The notes beneath the pieces were generated by a model. It made no database searches. It saw nothing but the letters and a program-made list of their open reading frames with translations, and was not told the DNA's origin. From the NCBI GenBank assembly GCA_022432975.1, contig CM039511.1, forward strand, positions 17,696,557-17,760,556: a stretch of DNA of 64,000 nt, written 5' to 3'. The translations under genes were made by a program, and so were the position numbers. Each line of letters begins with the position of its first letter. Position 1 is the first letter of the stretch. Positions 31,303 to 42,343 of the stretch are shown here, piece after piece. Source of the DNA: Begonia masoniana. Taxonomy: Eukaryota > Streptophyta > Magnoliopsida > Cucurbitales > Begoniaceae.

Positions 31303-32369
31303 TCATCCCAACACAATGGAGATCTACACTTCCTGCCGTAAAGAGTTTCATATGGAGCCATACCGATCGTAGCCTGGTAGCTGTTGTTATAAGCGAATTG
31401 TACTAGCGGCAAATACTTACTCCAAGGGGCATGAAATTCTAGCACGCACGACCTTAACATATCCTCCAGTATTTGAATCGTCCTTTTGAATTGTCCGTTC
31501 GTCTGTGGATGAAATGTTGTGCTGAAGTTTAACTTGGTACCCAAGGAGTTTTGCAAGCTTTTCCAGAACCTCGACGTGAATCTAGGGTTTCGGTCAGATA
31601 CAATTGATACTGGCACCCCATGTAGCTTGATGATCTTGCTTATGTATAATTCTGCATAATGGTCCATAGAGAACATCATCTTCACAGGTAGAAAATGGGC
31701 CGACTTTGTTCGTCTGTCCACAATGACCCATATGCTGTTATGGCCTCTAGCCGTCCTTGGAAAGCCGACAACAAAATCCATCGTGATATTCTTCCATTTC
31801 TATTTGGGGATTGGAAAATGCAGAAGTGTTCCACCTGGTCGTTGATGTTCAGCCTTCACTTGTTGATATATCATGCAAGACTCCACATATTTGGCTACTT
31901 CGTTCTTCATATTCGGCCACCAGAAGTGAAGTTTCAAGTCTTGATATATCTTCGTGCTTCTAGGATGCACTGAGAAAGAAGACGAGTGGGCTTCCAATAA
32001 GATGTCCCCCCTTAGCTTTTCATCTCTCGGAACATACCACCTGTCTTTGAACTTCAGAATACCATCATCTGAATGACTGAACTCGGAAGAGGCATTAGAC
32101 AACTTGCTTATTGTATCAGCCATCTCTTTCGAATTGATCTTCTGGGCTTCCTTAATTCGGTCCAGAATGGTTGGCCGTATTGTTAGATCTGCCAGTACAA
32201 CCAACAACTCATAAACTATCTCCATACCGAACTTCTGAATTTCTGTCCTCAAAGGCATCGATACGGTCGACAGAGTTGGTTGCATAGCAGCCGGCATCCT
32301 GCTCAATGCATCGGCTACCACGTTAGCTTTCCCCGGGTGGTATTTAATCTCGATATCATAGTATTTCAC
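31303..32369 (-). pseudogene. Integrase zinc-binding and core domains of element F
   Basis: The zinc-binding part (about 32020-31860) reads HPRSTKIYQDL then CMIYQQVKAEH, so one metal-binding Cys is Tyr. The core begins MDFVVGFPRTARGHNS (31781), with SDRNPRF for the second Asp region and [15 protein letters not shown] where the catalytic Glu is expected; NGQFKRT replaces DGQSERT, so that Glu is lost. It ends at KCRSPLCWD where the Cassandra piece inserted. A frame break separates the two parts near 31790. Confidence 0.88.
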
Positions 32370-33480
32370 AAACTCGAGCTACCGTCGTTGCCTCATGTTT
32401 AACTCCTTCTGAGTAAATATATACTTTAAGCTTTTGTAATCTGAAAACACCTCACATGATTGTCCATACAAGTGGTGTCTCCATACTTTCAGTGCAAAAA
32501 CAACTGCCGCTAACTCAAGGTCATGAGTAGGGTAGTTTTGCTTGTGATTCTTCAATTGTCTGGACGCGTACGCCACCACTTTTCCTTCTTACATTAGTAC
32601 TCATCCCAAACCAACCTTTGACGCATCGCAGTACACACTGAATTTGCCATCTTTGACCGGAAATACCAACAGAGAAGCAATGGTTAATTTCTGTTTGAGC
32701 GTCTGAAAACTCTTTTCACACACTTCGAACCACTTGAACTTGACATCTTTCCTCGTTAAGCTGGTCATAGGCTTTGCTATCACAGAAAATCCCTTGATAA
32801 ACTTTCTGTAATAACCAGCTAGCCCAATAAAACTTTGTACCTCACTGGCATTCCTTGGCCTCAGCCAGTCTTTCACAGCCTGAATCTTGGTCGGATCCAC
32901 TGAAACTCCTTCTACAGACACCACGTGGCCTAGGAAGTTAATACTGCTCAACCAGAATTCACATTTTGACAGCTTGGCATATAATTGGTGTTGTCTCAAC
33001 CTCGATAGCACAATCGCCAAATGCTCCTCGTTCTCTGCTTCACTCCTAGAATAAACCAGGATGTCGTCGATGAAGACGATCACAAACTTGTCCAGAAAAT
33101 CCTGGAACACCCTGTTCAACAGGTCCATAAATGTCGTCGGGGCATTAGTTAACCCAAACGACATCACCAAGAACTGATAGTGTCCGTATCGGGTCCTGAA
33201 TGCGGTCTTTGGAATATCGTCAGCTCTTACCTTCAACTGGTAATAACCGGAGTGTAAATCAATCTTTGAGAACACCCGAACCCCTTGCAGCTGGTCAAAT
33301 AGATCGTCGATCCTCGGTAACGGGTATTTATTCTTGATGGTCAACTTGTTCAGCTCACGGTAATCGATACACATGCGTAGGGACCCATCCTTCTTCTTAA
33401 CGAACAAGACGGGAGCGCCCCACGGAGAAAAACTAGGGCGTACAAAGCCTTTGTCCACAAGTTTCCTTAGCTGGTATCGG
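32340..33480 (-). pseudogene. pol: Reverse transcriptase - RNase H of element F
   Basis: Reverse transcriptase occupies 33458-32601: [52 protein letters not shown] and [15 protein letters not shown] (catalytic FIDD intact). RNase H starts [10 protein letters not shown], then stops near 32594-32582 split it, and it resumes [15 protein letters not shown] to NMRQRR with a further stop near 32380. Domain order and spacing equal element A, so the pieces are one broken polyprotein. Confidence 0.9.
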
Positions 33481-34080
33481 TGCCATACGGTACGGATTCT
33501 TCAATACTGGTTTAGCACTAGGACATACTTCAATTTCGAACTCAATCACGCTATCCAGTGATAATTCTTGCAGGTCGTCTAAGAAGACCTCTGGGAAGTT
33601 TCAAACTACCGGAATATTTTGAAGTCCCACCTCACCTTGCCTTTGAACATCTACCACATAGGCTAGAAATCCGGCACATCCCGACCTCATTAGCCTTTGA
33701 GCTTCTAAGGAGGATACAATAGACATAGAGTGTTCCTTTGGTATAGCCTGCTAGGAGAACTCTTTCTCATTCGGGCGCTTAAAGGACACAAGCCCAGACC
33801 TACAGTCGATGGCGGCGTGATGTCTAAATAGCTAGTCCATCCCCAGAATTACATCGTATCATTTCATACCAATGATGATAAGATTGGCATACAATTTATG
33901 GTCCCCTACTGACACTATATCGCCCTTCACTGCCTGCTCGGAGTGCATAAACTCTCTGGATGGTAGTATGACACTGTAGGTTGATCTGTCGGCACAAGAC
34001 AAAATTTCTCCCTAACCACGAAGTCCCTAGCCACAAACGAGTGTGTGGCCCCCATGTCCAACAATGTATAGGCAGGTGAA
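33481..34080 (-). pseudogene. Protease region of element F
   Basis: The active-site loop reads LLDMGATHSFVARDF (about 34065-34020): DMG in place of the DTG/DSG triad, a change expected to abolish catalysis. A frameshift follows at DQPTVSYYH near 33975, and several stops lie between there and reverse transcriptase. Confidence 0.8.
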
Positions 34081-35129
34081 TTACATATCAAGATTATACC
34101 TTTGATCGCTGTGTGCTGGGTATCGTCATCATTCTCTGTTATAGCAAATACTCTTGGCATGGCACGATTCGGCCTCGTGTCGGGCATTGGGCAACCCCAG
34201 ACTTGATGGTCCTCTTTGCCGCATAGGAAGTAATGGCCGGTAAAGAGCCTGCATTCATCTATGTGAATTTTCTGGCAACGCAGGCATACAGGAAGCTGAG
34301 GAGCCTCTATTGGTCTTTTTCCCTTATCCTGATAAGCAGCAGTCTCATTGGGCCTCTTAACGCCCCTATTCTGTTGCTGTTGTGGTTGCCAATTTTGACT
34401 CCTTTGTTGTTGTTGAGGGGCATCACCAAGGAATCTCTTCGACGAATCCCTCTGTTTCTGGAACTTCATTTCTAAGACTTCCAACTGATAAGCCTTGGTC
34501 ACCACTTTCGTGTACGGTGCCTCATCAAATCCCCCAGTTGTGATCCCGCGTATTAAGTCCATTTTCATCCCTTGAATGGACTGGTGTACCTTATTCTCAT
34601 CGGTGTCCACCAAATGTGTTGCATAGCGGGACAAGGACTCAAACTTCTGAACGTATTCGGCCACTGATCTGTATTGTCGTGGCCGAGAGAATTCCATGAT
34701 CTTTTCCTTCCTTGCACTGCGGTCAAAATACTTCTCATAGAATATCCGTTTAAATCCATCCCAGCTCAATGCCACTCTTGTTGCCTGGACGGTGTCCCAC
34801 CAAAATCCTGCATTCTTGGTGAGATGAAACGTGGCACATACAACCTTCTTATTTTCTTTCACTTCTGCGTAGTTGAACATTCTCTCTATATGCCGGATCC
34901 ATTCCTCAGCGTGAGTTGGGTCCGTAGATAGCCCATCAAACGTAGGCGGTTGGAGTCGCCTGAATCTATCTCCACTGGTGTCACGTGAAACATTCCCATG
35001 ATTATTGTTTCTATTATCTTCCTTGGCCATCATGTGTTCCACCATATGGGACTGTACACCCAACAGTTCGGTTAAACGGTCGATGGCACTGGCACTATCA
35101 TTTGCTTCATCCTGATGTCCTCTCACCAT
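34080..35129 (-). pseudogene. gag: gag of element F
   Basis: Best-preserved gag in the window. The likely start is the ATG whose complement lies at 35127-35129 (MVRGHQDEANDS); an earlier in-frame ATG adds about 15 residues but lacks support in the 45.6-kb copy. An N-terminal helical region (IDRLTELLGVQSHMVEHMM) precedes the capsid core (NAGFWWDTVQATRVALSW, RYATHLVDTDENKVHQSI) and a Gln-rich linker. The CCHC region follows (CLRCQKIHIDECRLF, then CGKEDHQVWGCP), retaining Cys, His, Cys of the knuckle. The gag part itself is open and continues into the protease frame. Confidence 0.85.
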
Positions 35130-35272
35130 TTCTAAGAAAATCCTATAAACAGAATAACTAAATTTAATAAACAAAACTTTTTATAGGAACTTAAACACTT
35201 ACAGTTGGTGGAGCGATCTCACGTGGCGGATTGCGCAATCAGACAGTTCTCCAAAATCGCTTTTAAAACCTA

Positions 35273-35287
35273 GCGTTTCTGATACCA
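35273..35287 (-). promoter_or_regulatory. Primer-binding site of element F
   Basis: The reverse complement is TGGTATCAGAAACGC, four bases inside the 5' LTR. TGGTATCAGA matches the 3' end complement of initiator tRNA-Met, the usual primer of this lineage; the last bases are diverged. Element H has a cleaner TGGTATCAGAGC at 45751-45762. Confidence 0.8.
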
Positions 35288-35291
35288 TAAC

Positions 35292-37478
35292 TGTGACGAC
35301 CCCCAACCAGATCGGCGCCGGCGAGCCTCACTCCAGACCTTTAAAACGTGGACTATTTTTTTTTTTTTTGACTTTTAACTTTAACACATTGACAGAGAAA
35401 ACCTTCTATGAAATTGAAGACTGGAAGACATATTAAAAGGCATGATAAATCGGATGACATATTTAAAACTATAAGACAATTAAAATCAGACTACAGAAAT
35501 AGATGAAAAACAAGAAGACAGAAGTGGACGGCGTTTAACTTTTACTGAAATGGACGACAGAGATGAAAGGCAGAATAGACAACAGAAATAAAAGACAACA
35601 GATTTAGACGGATAATTTGGACGACGTTATCGCCCACGACTTTGGACGATAACTTCGGACGACGTTACCGCCCATATCTTTGCACGATAACTTTGGACGA
35701 CTATTTAAAGAAAAGAATGTACGATGTTAAAACAATGATCGACAAGACACAGCACTTGAAGAGCTATGACCCACAACAAAATCGGTCGAAGTGACCTTGG
35801 TGATGAAATCGGTTGAAGTGACCTCGGTGATGAAATCGGTCAAAGTGACCTCAGCCATAACACTTAGCTGAAAAATTATGAAAAAGATTCTAATGCGTCT
35901 GGACGACAGGTTCGGACGACAACTTTGGACGACGTTATCGCCCACAACTTTGGACGATAACTTTGGACGATTAACACTTAGCCTTAGTCGACAGACTAAG
36001 TTTCTGGAATTAATTTCTACACCATTCGGTCGACAAATTCGACCGAATAGATATAGATAACAGAGGGACTAAACACTCCCTCAACATCTGAAGTACCCCA
36101 ACCAAAAGAAACCCGATTAAAACATAATTTTAGACATGTTAGAAAACATGACAGAAGTTCAAAAATCTAACTGCATGGATAGCTCTAAAACCCAAGACAA
36201 TCCATACATAACCTAAAAGAAAAGACTCCAAGCAGTTCCAAAATATTTCAAAATATATATTCAACTGTTAGAACAGAGGTTTTAAAACATCAACACAAAG
36301 TCTATACATCGTTTTTAAAATCTCAAAAGAATCCCAACATAGACTATACAAACATGACATTCATTTTAAAACTTCACCCTCGGGTCAAAAATGTGTCTGG
36401 CTGCCGCAACCACCCCCGAAAGCTCGCGCCACCAACCACCTATTCGTCGGCTTCAGGCACAAAGTCCTCATCTGGAGGATCCATACCTACAACAGGGAGT
36501 TCAACTATGAGCCTAGAGCTCAGTAAGAACATACAATGCAGTGATGCATATGCTATACATGAACTTTTGAAATACATGAACATTACTTTACATTACGTTC
36601 AAGTGCATAGGAGGTATAAGTGGGGCTTATAGAGGAACTGGCGCAACAGGGGTGCACTATCAGGCACATAGCAGGGGTGCACTATCAGGCACATAACAGG
36701 AATACATAACAGGTACATAACAGAATGTCAGTCCTCGTCCCACACTGAACCGTACATTACATTACAGGCTTTATCTTTCTTAACTTCAAACCTCGTGCAT
36801 AAAATATTTACATGACTTTCAGGAAAACGTGTATGCATGAACATTTATTGTGCTTAAACATAACATAAACAGGCGACAGAATAACAAAGCAAGACATATA
36901 ACATAAAACATTAAACTTAGAACGTAATTTACGACCTAGCTACCCGACCACAACTCAGACAAACAAAAACCTAGTATCTCTGTGTTGTAGGGCCTTAAGG
37001 GCCACACCTACACGTATGAACTTACCTGATGTCCGTAGAGTTGAAAGTTTCGCAAGCAAGTCCTTGGCGAGTTCACGAACCTTTAACGGAGAAACTGGGA
37101 GAAAACAGGAGAAGACGAAATCGGAGATGGTTGCACGTCGTCTGGATGAGAGGAAACAGAGAGGAGAGGAAAAAAATGAGAGTTTTACGTAGAAGAAAAG
37201 AGAAGAAGAGAAAGAGAAAGCTTATCTTCTTCCACAAGCTTGGACACTTGGCACACATCCATTGGCTCCCTCCCACCATCCTTAATTGGCTTCCTAATTT
37301 GCCCTTCATTGGTTTCCAACTAAATTGTTATTTAGTTCGTCGACTCAGTCTCACGAATCTCTCTCATTCAATTAGACACATCGACAATTTTCACTAAAAC
37401 ATTCATCGTATTAATATCAAATTAATCCTGCTTAATGATTTGGAGAATAATTACATGGCAAAAATGCCGGGTGTTACA
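35292..37478 (-). mobile_element. 5' LTR of element F
   Basis: TGTGACGACCCCC to GGGTGTTACA, 2187 bp. It carries the three-unit minisatellite (35781-35856), hairpin (about 36168-36208), MDPP ORF near 36480, microexon 37026-37080 with a perfect CAG|GTAAGT donor, and the exon 1-microexon fusion at 37080/37081 with no intron 1. Confidence 0.92.
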
Positions 37479-37483
37479 TGTAC

Positions 37484-37811
37484 TAAGTAAATAATGATAA
37501 AAGATATATAGTAGATAATCTACATAATAATAAAACTCATTATAACTTTCCAAAGAAGTTAATAAATATTGAAAGAAATGTTGACCTTAGTGCAATATTT
37601 TTATCAGAATATAAATAATTATAAGAATATATTAATCCTATCAATGATTAAACAACACATGAGAAATAATTTAGAAGTTGTTCATACTTAAAGAGGCTCC
37701 TAAGTTACTATCATAAAAGTTTTAAGGGATGTACGAGAAATTTTTTCTTTTATTTCTTTGTTTATGTGTAGTAGTCCATCATGTGAAGACAATGACAACC
37801 GAAGATTCTAT
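37484..37811. other. AT-rich DNA right of element F
   Basis: Resumes the interrupted host sequence after the TGTAC duplication. No gene seen. Confidence 0.6.
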
Positions 37812-38302
37812 TGATTGTAAGGGTCTACCTCATACGTGTGGAGCTGTACAATTTCACATCGCTTGAGAGAGTAAAAATTAAGTTTTTTATAAGTAGAGTT
37901 TCTCTTCCGACATAGTACAATGCGTTTTGCATTAATCTAAAAAAAAAAATTGTATGAGCTCTGGCCCAAAGTAGACAATATTGTACTATGAGTACCAGGA
38001 GACTTCACAAATGGTATCAGTCAATTCCTAGCCGAAAGTGTGACTGATAAGGACGTCGAATCCCAAGGGAGCAAGATTGTGGTAGCCTGTCCTGTGAAAG
38101 CAAAAACAACCTCAAGATTATGTTGATTGTAAATACTTAACTCATACCAGTAGGAGTGTACAATCTCACATCGCTTGAGAGAGTGAAAATTGAGTGTTTT
38201 ATAAGTAGAGTTCTCATTTCTACCTAGTACAACATATTTTAGGGTAACCCTAATAACAAATTTGTACAAGTTTCGGTCCAAAAAGGACAATATTGTATTG
38301 GG
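37812..38302 (+). mobile_element. TRIM-like element with two ~180-bp direct repeats
   Basis: Direct repeats at about 37812-37990 and 38123-38302 share TGATTGTAA, CACATCGCTTGAGAGAGT, TTTATAAGTAGAGTT and ACAATATTGTA. The first ends near GACTTCACA followed by AATGGTATCAG, an LTR end next to a PBS-like site as in Cassandra, but I find no 5S block. No target duplication was found and the ends are approximate. Confidence 0.5.
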
Positions 38303-38870
38303 AGTAACAAATGGCTCCATATTATGTGCTTTAAAAGAAAACTTCTCGATAGAATAGTAATCTTATATAGAATATCCTCATTCCCAGGAGTTACGTACAA
38401 GTCTATATAACGGACGTGTGGAATGAACTATTCTCATTGATTTTTTTTTTCCATTGGAAGGAGCTCAATACCCCTTTGTGAATATTCTGCCAGTACGAAA
38501 ACAAATATTATTAAATAAATAATGTTAATTGTATACTCTTAAACTTAGTATATTGCCTTTTTCTTTTTTTTGCATTTATGGGCGTAGGTGATATATAATT
38601 TAGGGAAAAGTTCAATTTAGCCCCTAACGTATGGGGTCAATAGTCAATTGGCCCCTAACGTTTCTTTTTGACCCAATCTGTCTCTATCGTTGACGTCGTT
38701 TGCAATTCGACTCTTCCCGTCAAATTTTCCTTTAAATTTGACATGTACTCTGCACGTGTCCTTCAAAATTTCCAAACTACCCTCCTTCCTTCCCTACTCT
38801 CTCTCTCTCTCACTTCCTCTCCCTCTCTCTCCCTCCCTCCCTCCCTCCTTCCTCTGTCTCTAACGAACCA

Positions 38871-39083
38871 ATGAATTTCACTCAACGAGTTGAAGTAAGA
38901 ATGACAGAGAAGATGCGTGAAATTGCGACTGCGAAACTCAGATATCCGGTGAAGAATGCCATGGTCACAGTCCCTGCGTATTTCAATGATTCACAACGAC
39001 AAGCCGCAATGGATGCTGGAGTGATCGCAGGCCTTAACGTCATGCGAATAATCAACGAGCCTCTAGTTGATGAAGATAGAGAC
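38871..39083 (+). pseudogene. Captured HSP70 nucleotide-binding-domain fragment
   Basis: The frame reads [50 protein letters not shown], the well-known stretch of the HSP70 ATPase domain ([19 protein letters not shown]...[13 protein letters not shown]). About 60 residues of a ~650-residue chaperone are present, and after INEP the match ends. With no start, substrate domain or C terminus it is a transduplicated scrap, not a working chaperone. Confidence 0.85.
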
Positions 39084-39456
39084 CCCACTTAGTCAAAGTC
39101 CGAGTCAAAGAAGTTCTGGCTGGCACATTTTCTGGTAGAAGACGGAGAAAAATCACAGCCATGGAGGTCGTGTTGGATTCTATTTTCATTGGTAATCAGG
39201 CAATGAACCTGAAAAAGATGAAGATAGTTTAGCGAGAGAAGAAGAGGAAGCAAAAATGGCGGAGATGGGAATTCGTGGAAATGGAAAAACCTTGCAGGAG
39301 AGAGAATAGAAGAAAAATGGAGGTTGGAGGCTTCTATCGCAGTTGTTGCAGAATTTTCCCGAGCCTCTAAATGGGTTCGATATAGGCCTCTCATTCAGAA
39401 ACACCACTTTCTCACTGTTTGTCGTGTATGGCTGAGTAATCCAAAACAGTTTAACT

Positions 39457-39458
<2 letters not shown>

Positions 39459-39533
<75 letters not shown>
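39459..39533 (+). repeat. (GA)n microsatellite
   Basis: About 37 perfect GA units at the inner edge of the right Pack-MULE TIR. A degenerate CT/CCCT tract sits at the matching place on the left (about 38800-38862). Low-complexity open frames here are not genes. Confidence 0.95.
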
Positions 39534-39536
<3 letters not shown>

Positions 39537-39735
39537 GGAAGGAAGGAGGGTAGTTTGGGAATTTTGAAGGACACGTGCAAAGTACATGTCAAATTTAAAG
39601 AAAAATTTGACAGGAGGGGTCGAATTACAAACAACGTCAACGGTAGGGACTGATTGAGTAAAAAATAAACGTTAGGGGTCAATTGACCATTAACCCCATA
39701 CGTTGGGGCTAAATTGAACTTTTTTCTATAATTTA

Positions 39736-40443
39736 AATATTTAAAAATTATTATAATTTTATTAATTGCTCTATAACCAACACTACCATTGTAGAGTAAA
39801 TTCTCTATCAAATCTATAGAAGTTTTATTATGAAGTACATATTTGACCATGTATTTGTAAAATTCCATGCTCAAATAACCTCTTTGGTTGCATTAAAATC
39901 GCAATAAAAAAATTGAAAAATAGGATCCTTAATTTCGAAGAGGAATTATCACGTACTTAAAAGGAGTATTACAACGAATTTTCTAATAATCATTATTGGT
40001 TTGTGTTTTAAAATAATTAATTATTACAAAAATAAAGCATTTTTAATTACCTCAACTTCAAAGTCCCTCCATATCAATTTAAGAAAGAAAATGTCATTTG
40101 CTCATTAATATCCAATTTTATAAGAACAATTAAAAACCAAAGCTTTATTCACTTTTTTGGGATCAACCAAACAAAGAGTTTACATTTATAGAAATAATAA
40201 TTGAACTGTCTAAGGTAATAGATTATTTTATATGAAATTGTGAAGAACAAACTTTCGTGGTAAACCACAATAATATCATACAAATGTTATAACAACCCTA
40301 ACTAAATAGATTTTAATATCACTTTGGCAACTTTAATCGACTAATTTCATTATTTCGCTCAATTGAAAGTGCACTAGTACATTACCAACTAATGAAAGTT
40401 TTCGTGGGTGGGTACATAATAGAAAAATGAAGGCATATAAAAT
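39736..40443. other. AT-rich DNA without recognised genes
   Basis: Nothing supported beyond simple A/T runs. Confidence 0.6.
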
Positions 40444-40645
40444 TTTTTATTTTATTTTTTTTTTAAATAAAGTTATGTTTACACTCTAATTTTACATTTT
40501 AACGTGACAAACATTGATTGATGTAAATAATATAATAAATTATAATAGTTAAAATAAGTAACTAATTTTACCAATCAATGTTTGTCATATTAAGACATAA
40601 AATTAAAAAAATAAACGTAATATTATTTTTTTTTAAATTATACAA
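40444..40645. mobile_element. AT-rich palindromic MITE
   Basis: The left arm includes GTGACAAACATTGATTG (40504-40520) and the right arm the inverse CAATCAATGTTTGTCA (about 40572-40588). Pairing continues outward through AATTTTACATTTTAA against TTAAGACATAAAATT. The loop is about 50 bp. The target duplication is not clear. Confidence 0.6.
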
Positions 40646-41269
40646 TTTTTTTTCTCAATTTGTACTCTCGTATAAGAAAAAAAAAAACAGGACACATTCG
40701 AAATCACGGAATGGTTTCATAAACAAGGAAAATGCAATGATTTCATGTCGAGTTCTTGATTTCAGGAAACAACCAAATAAGGCATCTAAAAGGCTACCCA
40801 CCAATTTTATTCCATCTGTGTTTCTTAAATAATTGAAGATGCCTCAACACGTCACGATCACATCATTCACCATAAACTAATCCAGTTGTTATGTTTTGAT
40901 ACATAAAATTGTTGTACCTCGTAACCTTCATATCATGTGCCATCTTGCCCCATTGATTATATTATTAAATTCCCACCAAATACAACTCATATTTCACATC
41001 AAAAATTTGTATTGGAAAAAGAAAAAGTATAGCTTTTTATAAATATTAAATGTTACATTTATTTATCACGAGTCAAAGGGCATATAAAAGTTAGTGACAT
41101 TTAATAAAATATCTTCATGTCAATCCCGGGGTCAATTTTTACTTCCTTTAGTGAGTGACATGCGAAAAATTAAATTTGACTAATTAGATATTCACTTAAT
41201 TAGATTTTGATCAATGATCAAAAAATGACTCAGAACTATTTTTTTGAGTAAAAAAAAAAGTCAAACTAT
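40646..41269. other. AT-rich DNA without recognised genes
   Basis: Nothing supported. A few short T/A runs only. Confidence 0.55.
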
Positions 41270-41587
41270 CAAAAACCTATCAAAAAACGAGATTGTGGTC
41301 CACCGCTAACTCTCCTGCGACAACTTTTTTACATAGAACGGTCGACCGTGTCTGTGCTGTGGCAATTTTGAGGTGATTCACCCTCTGGCGGGGGGGTGTT
41401 CACCCTCTGGCGATCGACCGCATGCGGTCCCAGCCAGAGGTTGATTCACCATCCATCTACCCTATGTTTTCAATTTACAAATTAATTTTAAAATATCAAA
41501 CAACATTCAATTTATATACAATTCTTACCACATATTCACCACATCATAAAAAAATATTCTGAAAATTTTGTAGTTTATAAAACTTGT
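41270..41587. repeat. Possible MULE terminal sequence at the assembly gap
   Basis: The ACATAGAACGGTCGACCGT context matches in layout the ACATAGAACGGGGGACCGT of the MULE 2 left TIR (47880) and TCATAGAACAGACGGAC of MULE 1 (11048). It is followed by repeated GATTCACC and CACCCTCTGGCG blocks. It runs into the gap, so the rest cannot be seen. Confidence 0.35.
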
Positions 41588-41687
41588 NNNNNNNNNNNNN
41601 NNNNNNNNNNNNNNNNNNNNNNNNNNNNNNNNNNNNNNNNNNNNNNNNNNNNNNNNNNNNNNNNNNNNNNNNNNNNNNNNNNNNNNN
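41588..41687. other. Assembly gap (100 N)
   Basis: Exactly 100 Ns, a conventional placeholder, so the true length is unknown. Confidence 0.99.
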
Positions 41688-42343
41688 TCTATTAACGAAT
41701 AAGTCTAAGTAGTCCGTGGACGCTGGGGTCTGTGGACGAAAGAGTTAAGTAGTTTGTGGACGCTGGAGTCTGTGGACGAAAGAGTTAAGTAGTCTGTGGA
41801 CGCTAGGGTCTGTGGACGAAAGAGTTAAGTAGTCTGTGGACGCTGGAGTCTATGGACGATGAGTCTATGTATCCCGTGAGTGGAGAAGTCACGTGAACCG
41901 TGAACATTAAAGTCACGTGCGTAACACGTGGTCTGTGGACGATAGACTTAAATAAGTCTATGGGTATTGGTTGGTGGACGTTGTTGACTGGGCAGACTAT
42001 AGACGATAGCTTCTAAGTAGCCCGTGGACGATAAAGTTGTCTGATTTTGCAGACGATAATATTGCCCGACTTGTGTCGTTCAACTCTGTGGACGAGTACG
42101 TCGTCAGGAATGTGAAGGAGTTGAGTTCAGAGAGTTAAAGATTTTAGCCGTTGTTATTTAAGTTATATGTCCGTGGGTTTTCAAAAATATATATATATCC
42201 TTAAATGATTTATGATCCGAGTCTAGGATTTATGGTGTCAAGAAGAAAAAAAATGAAGAATCTTATGTCATGGAATGAAACTAGAAGTAAATGTATGTCA
42301 AGGCAATACTCGTGGCGGCCCTGACTGGGTTGGGGTCATTACA
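41688..42343 (+). mobile_element. 3' portion of a Tekay LTR
   Basis: Begins in a minisatellite (about 41697-41870, ~44-bp units with GTCTGTGGACGAAAGAG and GTCTGTGGACGCTGG) and ends GGTTGGGGTCATTACA, a variant of the GGGTCGTCACA U5 end. The 5' part is lost in the gap. It abuts a reverse LTR at 42344. Confidence 0.7.

Larger units (their letters stand above)
27446..37478 (-). mobile_element. Tekay-type chromovirus F with both LTRs
   Basis: A complete but decayed element on the minus strand, flanked by TGTAC at 27441-27445 and 37479-37483. The 5' LTR is 35292-37478 and the 3' LTR 27446-29717. Internal order from the right is primer-binding site, gag, protease, reverse transcriptase, RNase H, integrase, polypurine tract. 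A 978-bp Cassandra-derived piece sits in integrase. The two LTRs are very similar by eye; their 85-bp length difference is almost wholly three 27-bp minisatellite units. Both lack LTR intron 1. Confidence 0.93.
38603..39726. mobile_element. Pack-MULE carrying an HSP70 fragment
   Basis: TIRs of about 200 bp: GGGAAAAGTTCAATTTAGCC at the left, inverted at 39529-39726. Perfect 9-bp duplications TATAATTTA flank it (38594-38602 and 39727-39735), the Mutator signature. The interior has an HSP70-derived piece and a second stretch (39090-39450) of unknown origin. The left TIR contains CT-rich and the right TIR GA-rich microsatellite, so the two ends can pair. Confidence 0.88.

Noticed and set aside
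38871..39083. Functional HSP70 gene
   Set aside because: Only ~60 residues are present, enclosed in Mutator TIRs with a 9-bp target duplication.
39186..39874. Open frames across (GA)n/(CT)n on both strands
   Set aside because: Serine-leucine or arginine-glutamate runs from a microsatellite in a Pack-MULE TIR; not coding.
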